A stretch of DNA of 64,000 bases from Mactra quadrangularis (taxonomy: Eukaryota > Mollusca > Bivalvia > Venerida > Mactridae). A program made the position numbers and the translations under genes. The notes below the pieces were generated by a model. The model saw only the letters and a program-made list of their open reading frames with translations, was not told where the DNA came from and ran no database searches. Each line of letters starts with the position of its first letter. Within the stretch, counting starts at the first letter, position 1. The DNA lies in assembly GCA_025267735.1 (NCBI GenBank), contig CM046307.1:35703231-35767230 (forward strand), read 5' to 3'. Of the stretch, positions 23,876-37,251 are shown in pieces.

Positions 23876-25410
23876 ATCTCACTTCCTGTCCCCCACTTAA
23901 CCAAACTAATCATTGTCATTAGCGCAGTTGGTTTTCCCATCAAGTTTCCACAAGAGGTGGGGTACAGGGGATACTGGTTCGAATCAAGCCCAGGGCAGGC
24001 GGTTACACCCTTACAAATACAAATACAGTACAACCTCTCTAGAACAACACCCAGTGGTAGTGACTAAAGTACTGGTAAAAAAAGACAAGTGTCCAGGAAA
24101 GCTGAGTTGGGTGCACTGGTCACTGCAAAATAAGTTGCTCAACTTGCTCGAAACTGGTATAAACACAGCCGATACTTCATCCATCAGAAAATCACACTCG
24201 ATACCCTGGAATACGATAAATCAAACACAAGAAATTAACATACCTTGGGTCATCGGTGATCTCTCATCTGGTCGGAAGTCTGTGTCATCTTTTTCTTTCT
24301 TCTATGCCTAGAAACAGAGAACAAACAAGGTTAGGATAATATAAAAACAGTAGAAAAAAATAATTAAAAAATGGTCATACTTCTCTGTACTAAGGGGTCC
24401 TCTTCAATCTGTCATCTTCTTCGTTCTTCGTTCTTGGTCTAGAATAGAAAAGCGCACAACATAAACAACACCGTAAAACAAACTCACATAAAGACATAAT
24501 CAATCATCACAATAGGTGGGGGTACAGGGGATACTGGTTCGAATCACGCCCAGGGCAGGCGGCTATAACCTTACAAGAAATGGGCGCAACAAATACAGTA
24601 CAACTTCTCTTGAACAACACGCAAGTGGTAGTGACTAAAGTACTGGTTAAATAGAAAAGTGTCCAGGAAAGCGGAGTTAGGTGCACTGGTCACAGCCAAA
24701 TAAGTTAAAACAACTGCGTCGACTTGCTCATAACCAGCAGAAAATCATACTCGATACCCTAGAATACGATAAATCAAACACAAGAAATTAACATACCTTG
24801 GGTCATCGGTGATCTTTCATTTGGTCGGAAGTCTGTGTCATCTTCTTCGTTCTTCGTTCTTCTTCTTGGTCTAGAATAGAAAAGTGCGCAACATAAACAA
24901 CACCGTAAAACAAACTCGCACTAAGACATAATCAATCATCACAATGGGTGGGGGTACAGGGGATACTGGTTCGAATCACGCCCAGGCCAGGCGGCTATAA
25001 CCTTACAAGAAATTGGCGCAACAAATACAGTACAACTTCTCTTGAACAACACGCAAGTGGTAGTGACTAAAGTACTGGTTAAATAGAAAAGTGTCCAGGA
25101 AAGCGGAGTTAGGTGCACTGGTCACAGCCAAATAAGTTAAAACAACTGCGTCGACTTGCTCATAACCAGCAGAAAATCATACTCGATACCCTAGAATACG
25201 ATAAATCAAACACAAGAAATTAACATACCTTGGGTCGTCGGTGATCTTTCATTTGGTCGGAAGTCTGTGTCATCTTCTTCGTTCTTCGTTCTTCGTTCTT
25301 CTTCTTGGTCTAGAATAGAAAAGTGCGTAACATAAACAACACCGTAAAACAAACTCGCATTAAGACATAATCAATCATCACAGTGTAAACAAACAGTTCG
25401 GCCTTAGCAG
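23876..25410 (+). repeat. Satellite unit U16 (1535 bp, stop-loss in A)
   Basis: Standard order. C at 24006 and A at 24081 (AAAAAAAGAC for AAAATAAGAC) remove upstream stops, so the usual 66-codon frame becomes an open stretch of 132 codons (23913-24311). T at 24305 is a third private change. The longer frame is a by-product of point mutations and I do not call it a gene. Confidence 0.93.
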
Positions 25411-26945
25411 ATCTCACTTCCTGTCCCCCACTTAACCAAACTAATCATTGTCATTAGCGCAGTTGGTTTTCCCATCAAGTTTCCACAAGAGGTGGGGTAC
25501 AGGGGATACTGGTTCGAATCAAGCCCAGGGCAGGCGGTTATACCCTTACAAATACAAATACAGTACAACCTCTCTAGAACAACACCCAGTGGTAGTGACT
25601 AAAGTACTGGTAAAATAAGACAAGTGTCCAGGAAAGCTGAGTTGGGTGCACTGGTCACTGCAAAATAAGTTGCTCAACTTGCTCGAAACTGGTATAAACA
25701 CAGCCGATACTTCATCCATCAGAAAATCACACTCGATACCCTGGAATACGATAAATCAAACACAAGAAATTAACATACCTTGGGTCATCGGTGATCTCTC
25801 ATCTGGTCGGAAGTCTGTGTCATCTTTTTCTTTCTTCTACGCCTAGAAACAGAGAACAAACAAGGTTAGGATAATATAAAAACAGTAGAAAAAAATAATT
25901 AAAAAATGGTCATACTTCTCTGTACTAAGGGGTCCTCTTCAATCTGTCATCTTCTTCGTTCTTCGTTCTTGGTCTAGAATAGAAAAGCGCACAACATAAA
26001 CAACACCGTAAAACAAACTCACATAAAGACATAATCAATCATCACAATAGGTGGGGGTACAGGGGATACTGGTTCGAATCACGCCCAGGGCAGGCGGCTA
26101 TAACCTTACAAGAAATGGGCGCAACAAATACAGTACAACTTCTCTTGAACAACACGCAAGTGGTAGTGACTAAAGTACTGGTTAAATAGAAAAGTGTCCA
26201 GGAAAGCGGAGTTAGGTGCACTGGTCACAGCCAAATAAGTTAAAACAACTGCGTCGACTTGCTCATAACCAGCAGAAAATCATACTCGATACCCTAGAAT
26301 ACGATAAATCAAACACAAGAAATTAACATACCTTGGGTCATCGGTGATCTTTCATTTGGTCGGAAGTCTGTGTCATCTTCTTCGTTCTTCGTTCTTCTTC
26401 TTGGTCTAGAATAGAAAAGTGCGCAACATAAACAACACCGTAAAACAAACTCGCACTAAGACATAATCAATCATCACAATGGGTGGGGGTACAGGGGATA
26501 CTGGTTCGAATCACGCCCAGGCCAGGCGGCTATAACCTTACAAGAAATTGGCGCAACAAATACAGTACAACTTCTCTTGAACAACACGCAAGTGGTAGTG
26601 ACTAAAGTACTGGTTAAATAGAAAAGTGTCCAGGAAAGCGGAGTTAGGTGCACTGGTCACAGCCAAATAAGTTAAAACAACTGCGTCGACTTGCTCATAA
26701 CCAGCAGAAAATCATACTCGATACCCTAGAATACGATAAATCAAACACAAGAAATTAACATACCTTGGGTCGTCGGTGATCTTTCATTTGGTCGGAAGTC
26801 TGTGTCATCTTCTTCGTTCTTCGTTCTTCGTTCTTCTTCTTGGTCTAGAATAGAAAAGTGCGTAACATAAACAACACCGTAAAACAAACTCGCATTAAGA
26901 CATAATCAATCATCACAGTGTAAACAAACAGTTCGGCCTTAGCAG
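25411..26945 (+). repeat. Satellite unit U17 (1535 bp, standard)
   Basis: Standard leader-A-B-C; C of GCGTAAC type. Confidence 0.94.
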
Positions 26946-28480
26946 ATCTCACTTCCTGTCCCCCACTTAACCAAACTAATCATTGTCATTAGCGCAGTTG
27001 GTTTTCCCATCAAGTTTCCACAAGAGGTGGGGTACAGGGGATACTGGTTCGAATCAAGCCCAGGGCAGGCGGTTATACCCTTACAAATACAAATACAGTA
27101 CAACCTCTCTAGAACAACACCCAGTGGTAGTGACTAAAGTACTGGTAAAATAAGACAAGTGTCCAGGAAAGCTGAGTTGGGTGCACTGGTCACTGCAAAA
27201 TAAGTTGCTCAACTTGCTCGAAACTGGTATAAACACAGCCGATACTTCATCCATCAGAAAATCACACTCGATACCCTGGAATACGATAAATCAAACACAA
27301 GAAATTAACATACCTTGGGTCATCGGTGATCTCTCATCTGGTCGGAAGTCTGTGTCATCTTTTTCTTTCTTCTACGCCTAGAAACAGAGAACAAACAAGG
27401 TTAGGATAATATAAAAACAGTAGAAAAAAATAATTAAAAAATGGTCATACTTCTCTGTACTAAGGGGTCCTCTTCAATCTGTCATCTTCTTCGTTCTTCG
27501 TTCTTGGTCTAGAATAGAAAAGCGCACAACATAAACAACACCGTAAAACAAACTCACATAAAGACATAATCAATCATCACAATAGGTGGGGGTACAGGGG
27601 ATACTGGTTCGAATCACGCCCAGGGCAGGCGGCTATAACCTTACAAGAAATGGGCGCAACAAATACAGTACAACTTCTCTTGAACAACACGCAAGTGGTA
27701 GTGACTAAAGTACTGGTTAAATAGAAAAGTGTCCAGGAAAGCGGAGTTAGGTGCACTGGTCACAGCCAAATAAGTTAAAACAACTGCGTCGACTTGCTCA
27801 TAACCAGCAGAAAATCATACTCGATACCCTAGAATACGATAAATCAAACACAAGAAATTAACATACCTTGGGTCATCGGTGATCTTTCATTTGGTCGGAA
27901 GTCTGTGTCATCTTCTTCGTTCTTCGTTCTTCTTCTTGGTCTAGAATAGAAAAGTGCGCAACATAAACAACACCGTAAAACAAACTCGCACTAAGACATA
28001 ATCAATCATCACAATGGGTGGGGGTACAGGGGATACTGGTTCGAATCACGCCCAGGCCAGGCGGCTATAACCTTACAAGAAATTGGCGCAACAAATACAG
28101 TACAACTTCTCTTGAACAACACGCAAGTGGTAGTGACTAAAGTACTGGTTAAATAGAAAAGTGTCCAGGAAAGCGGAGTTAGGTGCACTGGTCACAGCCA
28201 AATAAGTTAAAACAACTGCGTCGACTTGCTCATAACCAGCAGAAAATCATACTCGATACCCTAGAATACGATAAATCAAACACAAGAAATTAACATACCT
28301 TGGGTCGTCGGTGATCTTTCATTTGGTCGGAAGTCTGTGTCATCTTCTTCGTTCTTCGTTCTTCGTTCTTCTTCTTGGTCTAGAATAGAAAAGTGCGTAA
28401 CATAAACAACACCGTAAAACAAACTCGCATTAAGACATAATCAATCATCACAGTGTAAACAAACAGTTCGGCCTTAGCAG
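26946..28480 (+). repeat. Satellite unit U18 (1535 bp, standard)
   Basis: Standard leader-A-B-C; C of GCGTAAC type. Confidence 0.94.
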
Positions 28481-30015
28481 ATCTCACTTCCTGTCCCCCA
28501 CTTAACCAAACTAATCATTGTCATTAGCGCAGTTGGTTTTCCCATCAAGTTTCCACAAGAGGTGGGGTACAGGGGATACTGGTTCGAATCAAGCCCAGGG
28601 CAGGCGGTTACACCCTTACAAATACAAATACAGTACAACCTCTCTAGAACAACACCCAGTGGTAGTGACTAAAGTACTGGTAAAATAAGACAAGTGTCCA
28701 GGAAAGCTGAGTTGGGTGCACTGGTCACTGCAAAATAAGTTGCTCAACTTGCTCGAAACTGGTATAAACACAGCCGATACTTCATCCATCAGAAAATCAC
28801 ACTCGATACCCTGGAATACGATAAATCAAACACAAGAAATTAACATACCTTGGGTCATCGGTGATCTCTCATCTGGTCGGAAGTCTGTGTCATCTTTTTC
28901 TTTCTTCTACGCCTAGAAACAGAGAACAAACAAGGTTAGGATAATATAAAAACAGTAGAAAAAAATAATTAAAAAATGGTCATACTTCTCTGTACTAAGG
29001 GGTCCTCTTCAATCTGTCATCTTCTTCGTTCTTCGTTCTTGGTCTAGAATAGAAAAGCGCACAACATAAACAACACCGTAAAACAAACTCACATAAAGAC
29101 ATAATCAATCATCACAATAGGTGGGGGTACAGGGGATACTGGTTCGAATCACGCCCAGGGCAGGCGGCTATAACCTTACAAGAAATGGGCGCAACAAATA
29201 CAGTACAACTTCTCTTGAACAACACGCAAGTGGTAGTGACTAAAGTACTGGTTAAATAGAAAAGTGTCCAGGAAAGCGGAGTTAGGTGCACTGGTCACAG
29301 CCAAATAAGTTAAAACAACTGCGTCGACTTGCTCATAACCAGCAGAAAATCATACTCGATACCCTAGAATACGATAAATCAAACACAAGAAATTAACATA
29401 CCTTGGGTCATCGGTGATCTTTCATTTGGTCGGAAGTCTGTGTCATCTTCTTCGTTCTTCGTTCTTCTTCTTGGTCTAGAATAGAAAAGTGCGCAACATA
29501 AACAACACCGTAAAACAAACTCGCACTAAGACATAATCAATCATCACAATGGGTGGGGGTACAGGGGATACTGGTTCGAATCACGCCCAGGCCAGGCGGC
29601 TATAACCTTACAAGAAATTGGCGCAACAAATACAGTACAACTTCTCTTGAACAACACGCAAGTGGTAGTGACTAAAGTACTGGTTAAATAGAAAAGTGTC
29701 CAGGAAAGCGGAGTTAGGTGCACTGGTCACAGCCAAATAAGTTAAAACAACTGCGTCGACTTGCTCATAACCAGCAGAAAATCATACTCGATACCCTAGA
29801 ATACGATAAATCAAACACAAGAAATTAACATACCTTGGGTCGTCGGTGATCTTTCATTTGGTCGGAAGTCTGTGTCATCTTCTTCGTTCTTCGTTCTTCG
29901 TTCTTCTTCTTGGTCTAGAATAGAAAAGTGCGTAACATAAACAACACCGTAAAACAAACTCGCATTAAGACATAATCAATCATCACAGTGTAAACAAACA
30001 GTTCGGCCTTAGCAG
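28481..30015 (+). repeat. Satellite unit U19 (1535 bp)
   Basis: Standard order. It shares with U16 the change of T to C at 28611 (GGTTACACCC) but not the U16 stop-loss, suggesting a shared ancestor or a short conversion between units 4.6 kb apart. Confidence 0.94.
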
Positions 30016-31550
30016 ATCTCACTTCCTGTCCCCCACTTAACCAAACTAATCATTGTCATTAGCGCAGTTGGTTTTCCCATCAAGTTTCCACAAGAGGTGG
30101 GGTACAGGGGATACTGGTTCGAATCAAGCCCAGGGCAGGCGGTTATACCCTTACAAATACAAATACAGTACAACCTCTCTAGAACAACACCCAGTGGTAG
30201 TGACTAAAGTACTGGTAAAATAAGACAAGTGTCCAGGAAAGCTGAGTTGGGTGCACTGGTCACTGCAAAATAAGTTGCTCAACTTGCTCGAAACTGGTAT
30301 AAACACAGCCGATACTTCATCCATCAGAAAATCACACTCGATACCCTGGAATACGATAAATCAAACACAAGAAATTAACATACCTTGGGTCATCGGTGAT
30401 CTCTCATCTGGTCGGAAGTCTGTGTCATCTTTTTCTTTCTTCTACGCCTAGAAACAGAGAACAAACAAGGTTAGGATAATATAAAAACAGTAGAAAAAAA
30501 TAATTAAAAAATGGTCATACTTCTCTGTACTAAGGGGTCCTCTTCAATCTGTCATCTTCTTCGTTCTTCGTTCTTGGTCTAGAATAGAAAAGCGCACAAC
30601 ATAAACAACACCGTAAAACAAACTCACATAAAGACATAATCAATCATCACAATAGGTGGGGGTACAGGGGATACTAGTTCGAATCACGCCCAGGGCAGGC
30701 GGCTATAACCTTACAAGAAATGGGCGCAACAAATACAGTACAACTTCTCTTGAACAACACGCAAGTGGTAGTGACTAAAGTACTGGTTAAATAGAAAAGT
30801 GTCCAGGAAAGCGGAGTTAGGTGCACTGGTCACAGCCAAATAAGTTAAAACAACTGCGTCGACTTGCTCATAACCAGCAGAAAATCATACTCGATACCCT
30901 AGAATACGATAAATCAAACACAAGAAATTAACATACCTTGGGTCATCGGTGATCTTTCATTTGGTCGGAAGTCTGTGTCATCTTCTTCGTTCTTCGTTCT
31001 TCTTCTTGGTCTAGAATAGAAAAGTGCGCAACATAAACAACACCGTAAAACAAACTCGCACTAAGACATAATCAATCATCACAATGGGTGGGGGTACAGG
31101 GGATACTGGTTCGAATCACGCCCAGGCCAGGCGGCTATAACCTTACAAGAAATTGGCGCAACAAATACAGTACAACTTCTCTTGAACAACACGCAAGTGG
31201 TAGTGACTAAAGTACTGGTTAAATAGAAAAGTGTCCAGGAAAGCGGAGTTAGGTGCACTGGTCACAGCCAAATAAGTTAAAACAACTGCGTCGACTTGCT
31301 CATAACCAGCAGAAAATCATACTCGATACCCTAGAATACGATAAATCAAACACAAGAAATTAACATACCTTGGGTCGTCGGTGATCTTTCATTTGGTCGG
31401 AAGTCTGTGTCATCTTCTTCGTTCTTCGTTCTTCGTTCTTCTTCTTGGTCTAGAATAGAAAAGTGCGTAACATAAACAACACCGTAAAACAAACTCGCAT
31501 TAAGACATAATCAATCATCACAGTGTAAACAAACAGTTCGGCCTTAGCAG
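30016..31550 (+). repeat. Satellite unit U20 (1535 bp, B box of B mutated)
   Basis: Standard order, with private A at 30676 that turns GGTTCGAATC of the B monomer into AGTTCGAATC. Confidence 0.94.
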
Positions 31551-33078
31551 ATCTCACTTCCTGTCCCCCACTTAACCAAACTAATCATTGTCATTAGCGC
31601 AGTTGGTTTTCCCATCAAGTTTCCACAAGAGGTGGGGTACAGGGGATACTGGTTCGAATCAAGCCCAGGGCAGGCGGTTATACCCTTACAAATACAAATA
31701 CAGTACAACCTCTCTAGAACAACACCCAGTGGTAGTGACTAAAGTACTGGTAAAATAAGACAAGTGTCCAGGAAAGCTGAGTTGGGTGCACTGGTCACTG
31801 CAAAATAAGTTGCTCAACTTGCTCGAAACTGGTATAAACACAGCCGATACTTCATCCATCAGAAAATCACACTCGATACCCTGGAATACGATAAATCAAA
31901 CACAAGAAATTAACATACCTTGGGTCATCGGTGATCTCTCATCTGGTCGGAAGTCTGTGTCATCTTTTTCTTTCTTCTACGCCTAGAAACAGAGAACAAA
32001 CAAGGTTAGGATAATATAAAAACAGTAGAAAAAAATAATTAAAAAATGGTCATACTTCTCTGTACTAAGGGGTCCTCTTCAATCTGTCATCTTCTTCGTT
32101 CTTCGTTCTTGGTCTAGAATAGAAAAGCGCACAACATAAACAACACCGTAAAACAAACTCACATAAAGACATAATCAATCATCACAATAGGTGGGGGTAC
32201 AGGGGATACTGGTTCGAATCACGCCCAGGGCAGGCGGCTATAACCTTACAAGAAATGGGCGCAACAAATACAGTACAACTTCTCTTGAACAACACGCAAG
32301 TGGTAGTGACTAAAGTACTGGTTAAATAGAAAAGTGTCCAGGAAAGCGGAGTTAGGTGCACTGGTCACAGCCAAATAAGTTAAAACAACTGCGTCGACTT
32401 GCTCATAACCAGCAGAAAATCATACTCGATACCCTAGAATACGATAAATCAAACACAAGAAATTAACATACCTTGGGTCATCGGTGATCTTTCATTTGGT
32501 CGGAAGTCTGTGTCATCTTCTTCGTTCTTCGTTCTTCTTCTTGGTCTAGAATAGAAAAGTGCGCAACATAAACAACACCGTAAAACAAACTCGCACTAAG
32601 ACATAATCAATCATCACAATGGGTGGGGGTACAGGGGATACTGGTTCGAATCACGCCCAGGCCAGGCGGCTATAACCTTACAAGAAATTGGCGCAACAAA
32701 TACAGTACAACTTCTCTTGAACAACACGCAAGTGGTAGTGACTAAAGTACTGGTTAAATAGAAAAGTGTCCAGGAAAGCGGAGTTAGGTGCACTGGTCAC
32801 AGCCAAATAAGTTAAAACAACTGCGTCGACTTGCTCATAACCAGCAGAAAATCATACTCGATACCCTAGAATACGATAAATCAAACACAAGAAATTAACA
32901 TACCTTGGGTCGTCGGTGATCTTTCATTTGGTCGGAAGTCTGTGTCATCTTCTTCGTTCTTCGTTCTTCTTCTTGGTCTAGAATAGAAAAGTGCGTAACA
33001 TAAACAACACCGTAAAACAAACTCGCATTAAGACATAATCAATCATCACAGTGTAAACAAACAGTTCGGCCTTAGCAG
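31551..33078 (+). repeat. Satellite unit U21 (1528 bp)
   Basis: Standard order; C has two heptamers and the GCGTAAC end. Confidence 0.94.
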
Positions 33079-34613
33079 ATCTCACTTCCTGTCCCCCACT
33101 TAACCAAACTAATCATTGTCATTAGCGCAGTTGGTTTTCCCATCAAGTTTCCACAAGAGGTGGGGTACAGGGGATACTGGTTCGAATCAAGCCCAGGGCA
33201 GGCGGTTATACCCTTACAAATACAAATACAGTACAACCTCTCTAGAACAACACCCAGTGGTAGTGACTAAAGTACTGGTAAAATAAGACAAGTGTCCAGG
33301 AAAGCTGAGTTGGGTGCACTGGTCACTGCAAAATAAGTTGCTCAACTTGCTCGAAACTGGTATAAACACAGCCGATACTTCATCCATCAGAAAATCACAC
33401 TCGATACCCTGGAATACGATAAATCAAACACAAGAAATTAACATACCTTGGGTCATCGGTGATCTCTCATCTGGTCGGAAGTCTGTGTCATCTTTTTCTT
33501 TCTTCTACGCCTAGAAACAGAGAACAAACAAGGTTAGGATAATATAAAAACAGTAGAAAAAAATAATTAAAAAATGGTCATACTTCTCTGTACTAAGGGG
33601 TCCTCTTCAATCTGTCATCTTCTTCGTTCTTCGTTCTTGGTCTAGAATAGAAAAGCGCACAACATAAACAACACCGTAAAACAAACTCACATAAAGACAT
33701 AATCAATCATCACAATAGGTGGGGGTACAGGGGATACTGGTTCGAATCACGCCCAGGGCAGGCGGCTATAACCTTACAAGAAATGGGCGCAACAAATACA
33801 GTACAACTTCTCTTGAACAACACGCAAGTGGTAGTGACTAAAGTACTGGTTAAATAGAAAAGTGTCCAGGAAAGCGGAGTTAGGTGCACTGGTCACAGCC
33901 AAATAAGTTAAAACAACTGCGTCGACTTGCTCATAACCAGCAGAAAATCATACTCGATACCCTAGAATACGATAAATCAAACACAAGAAATTAACATACC
34001 TTGGGTCATCGGTGATCTTTCATTTGGTCGGAAGTCTGTGTCATCTTCTTCGTTCTTCGTTCTTCTTCTTGGTCTAGAATAGAAAAGTGCGCAACATAAA
34101 CAACACCGTAAAACAAACTCGCACTAAGACATAATCAATCATCACAATGGGTGGGGGTACAGGGGATACTGGTTCGAATCACGCCCAGGCCAGGCGGCTA
34201 TAACCTTACAAGAAATTGGCGCAACAAATACAGTACAACTTCTCTTGAACAACACGCAAGTGGTAGTGACTAAAGTACTGGTTAAATAGAAAAGTGTCCA
34301 GGAAAGCGGAGTTAGGTGCACTGGTCACAGCCAAATAAGTTAAAACAACTGCGTCGACTTGCTCATAACCAGCAGAAAATCATACTCGATACCCTAGAAT
34401 ACGATAAATCAAACACAAGAAATTAACATACCTTGGGTCGTCGGTGATCTTTCATTTGGTCGGAAGTCTGTGTCATCTTCTTCGTTCTTCGTTCTTCGTT
34501 CTTCTTCTTGGTCTAGAATAGAAAAGTGCGTAACATAAACAACACCGTAAAACAAACTCGCATTAAGACATAATCAATCATCACAGTGTAAACAAACAGT
34601 TCGGCCTTAGCAG
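33079..34613 (+). repeat. Satellite unit U22 (1535 bp, standard)
   Basis: Standard leader-A-B-C; C of GCGTAAC type. Confidence 0.94.
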
Positions 34614-36148
34614 ATCTCACTTCCTGTCCCCCACTTAACCAAACTAATCATTGTCATTAGCGCAGTTGGTTTTCCCATCAAGTTTCCACAAGAGGTGGGG
34701 TACAGGGGATACTGGTTCGAATCAAGCCCAGGGCAGGCGGTTATACCCTTACAAATACAAATACAGTACAACCTCTCTAGAACAACACCCAGTGGTAGTG
34801 ACTAAAGTACTGGTAAAATAAGACAAGTGTCCAGGAAAGCTGAGTTGGGTGCACTGGTCACTGCAAAATAAGTTGCTCAACTTGCTCGAAACTGGTATAA
34901 ACACAGCCGATACTTCATCCATCAGAAAATCACACTCGATACCCTGGAATACGATAAATCAAACACAAGAAATTAACATACCTTGGGTCATCGGTGATCT
35001 CTCATCTGGTCGGAAGTCTGTGTCATCTTTTTCTTTCTTCTACGCCTAGAAACAGAGAACAAACAAGGTTAGGATAATATAAAAACAGTAGAAAAAAATA
35101 ATTAAAAAATGGTCATACTTCTCTGTACTAAGGGGTCCTCTTCAATCTGTCATCTTCTTCGTTCTTCGTTCTTGGTCTAGAATAGAAAAGCGCACAACAT
35201 AAACAACACCGTAAAACAAACTCACATAAAGACATAATCAATCATCACAATAGGTGGGGGTACAGGGGATACTGGTTCGAATCACGCCCAGGGCAGGCGG
35301 CTATAACCTTACAAGAAATGGGCGCAACAAATACAGTACAACTTCTCTTGAACAACACGCAAGTGGTAGTGACTAAAGTACTGGTTAAATAGAAAAGTGT
35401 CCAGGAAAGCGGAGTTAGGTGCACTGGTCACAGCCAAATAAGTTAAAACAACTGCGTCGACTTGCTCATAACCAGCAGAAAATCATACTCGATACCCTAG
35501 AATACGATAAATCAAACACAAGAAATTAACATACCTTGGGTCATCGGTGATCTTTCATTTGGTCGGAAGTCTGTGTCATCTTCTTCGTTCTTCGTTCTTC
35601 TTCTTGGTCTAGAATAGAAAAGTGCGCAACATAAACAACACCGTAAAACAAACTCGCACTAAGACATAATCAATCATCACAATGGGTGGGGGTACAGGGG
35701 ATACTGGTTCGAATCACGCCCAGGCCAGGCGGCTATAACCTTACAAGAAATTGGCGCAACAAATACAGTACAACTTCTCTTGAACAACACGCAAGTGGTA
35801 GTGACTAAAGTACTGGTTAAATAGAAAAGTGTCCAGGAAAGCGGAGTTAGGTGCACTGGTCACAGCCAAATAAGTTAAAACAACTGCGTCGACTTGCTCA
35901 TAACCAGCAGAAAATCATACTCGATACCCTAGAATACGATAAATCAAACACAAGAAATTAACATACCTTGGGTCGTCGGTGATCTTTCATTTGGTCGGAA
36001 GTCTGTGTCATCTTCTTCGTTCTTCGTTCTTCGTTCTTCTTCTTGGTCTAGAATAGAAAAGTGCGTAACATAAACAACACCGTAAAACAAACTCGCATTA
36101 AGACATAATCAATCATCACAGTGTAAACAAACAGTTCGGCCTTAGCAG
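34614..36148 (+). repeat. Satellite unit U23 (1535 bp, standard)
   Basis: Standard leader-A-B-C; C of GCGTAAC type. Confidence 0.94.
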
Positions 36149-37251
36149 ATCTCACTTCCTGTCCCCCACTTAACCAAACTAATCATTGTCATTAGCGCAG
36201 TTGGTTTTCCCATCAAGTTTCCACAAGAGGTGGGGTACAGGGGATACTGGTTCGAATCAAGCCCAGGGCAGGCGGTTATACCCTTACAAATACAAATACA
36301 GTACAACCTCTCTAGAACAACACCCAGTGGTAGTGACTAAAGTACTGGTAAAATAAGACAAGTGTCCAGGAAAGCTGAGTTGGGTGCACTGGTCACTGCA
36401 AAATAAGTTGCTCAACTTGCTCGAAACTGGTATAAACACAGCCGATACTTCATCCATCAGAAAATCACACTCGATACCCTGGAATACGATAAATCAAACA
36501 CAAGAAATTAACATACCTTGGGTCATCGGTGATCTCTCATCTGGTCGGAAGTCTGTGTCATCTTTTTCTTTCTTCTACGCCTAGAAACAGAGAACAAACA
36601 AGGTTAGGATAATATAAAAACAGTAGAAAAAAATAATTAAAAAATGGTCATACTTCTCTGTACTAAGGGGTCCTCTTCAATCTGTCATCTTCTTCGTTCT
36701 TCGTTCTTGGTCTAGAATAGAAAAGCGCACAACATAAACAACACCGTAAAACAAACTCACATAAAGACATAATCAATCATCACAATAGGTGGGGGTACAG
36801 GGGATACTGGTTCGAATCACGCCCAGGGCAGGCGGCTATAACCTTACAAGAAATGGGCGCAACAAATACAGTACAACTTCTCTTGAACAACACGCAAGTG
36901 GTAGTGACTAAAGTACTGGTTAAATAGAAAAGTGTCCAGGAAAGCGGAGTTAGGTGCACTGGTCACAGCCAAATAAGTTAAAACAACTGCGTCGACTTGC
37001 TCATAACCAGCAGAAAATCATACTCGATACCCTAGAATACGATAAATCAAACACAAGAAATTAACATACCTTGGGTCGTCGGTGATCTTTCATTTGGTCG
37101 GAAGTCTGTGTCATCTTCTTCGTTCTTCGTTCTTCATTCTTCTTCTTGGTCTAGAATAGAAAAGTGCGTAACATAAACAACACCGTAAAACAAACTCGCA
37201 TTAAGACATAATCAATCATCACAGTGTAAACAAACAGTTCGGCCTTAGCAG
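36149..37251 (+). repeat. Satellite unit U24 (1103 bp, A plus B/C hybrid)
   Basis: One 432 bp period is missing. The single monomer after A (36788-37226) starts as B (GGGCAGG, ATGGGCGC) and ends as C (GTCGTCGG, three heptamers, GCGTAAC, GCATTAAG). The third heptamer reads CATT (A at 37136). Confidence 0.93.
36788..37226 (+). repeat. B/C hybrid monomer in U24 (deletion product)
   Basis: The left end is B type; from GTCGTCGG onward it is C type. The crossover falls between the AAATGGGCGC and GTCGTCGG sites. This is the reciprocal structure of the C/B hybrids in U11 and U14. Confidence 0.85.
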
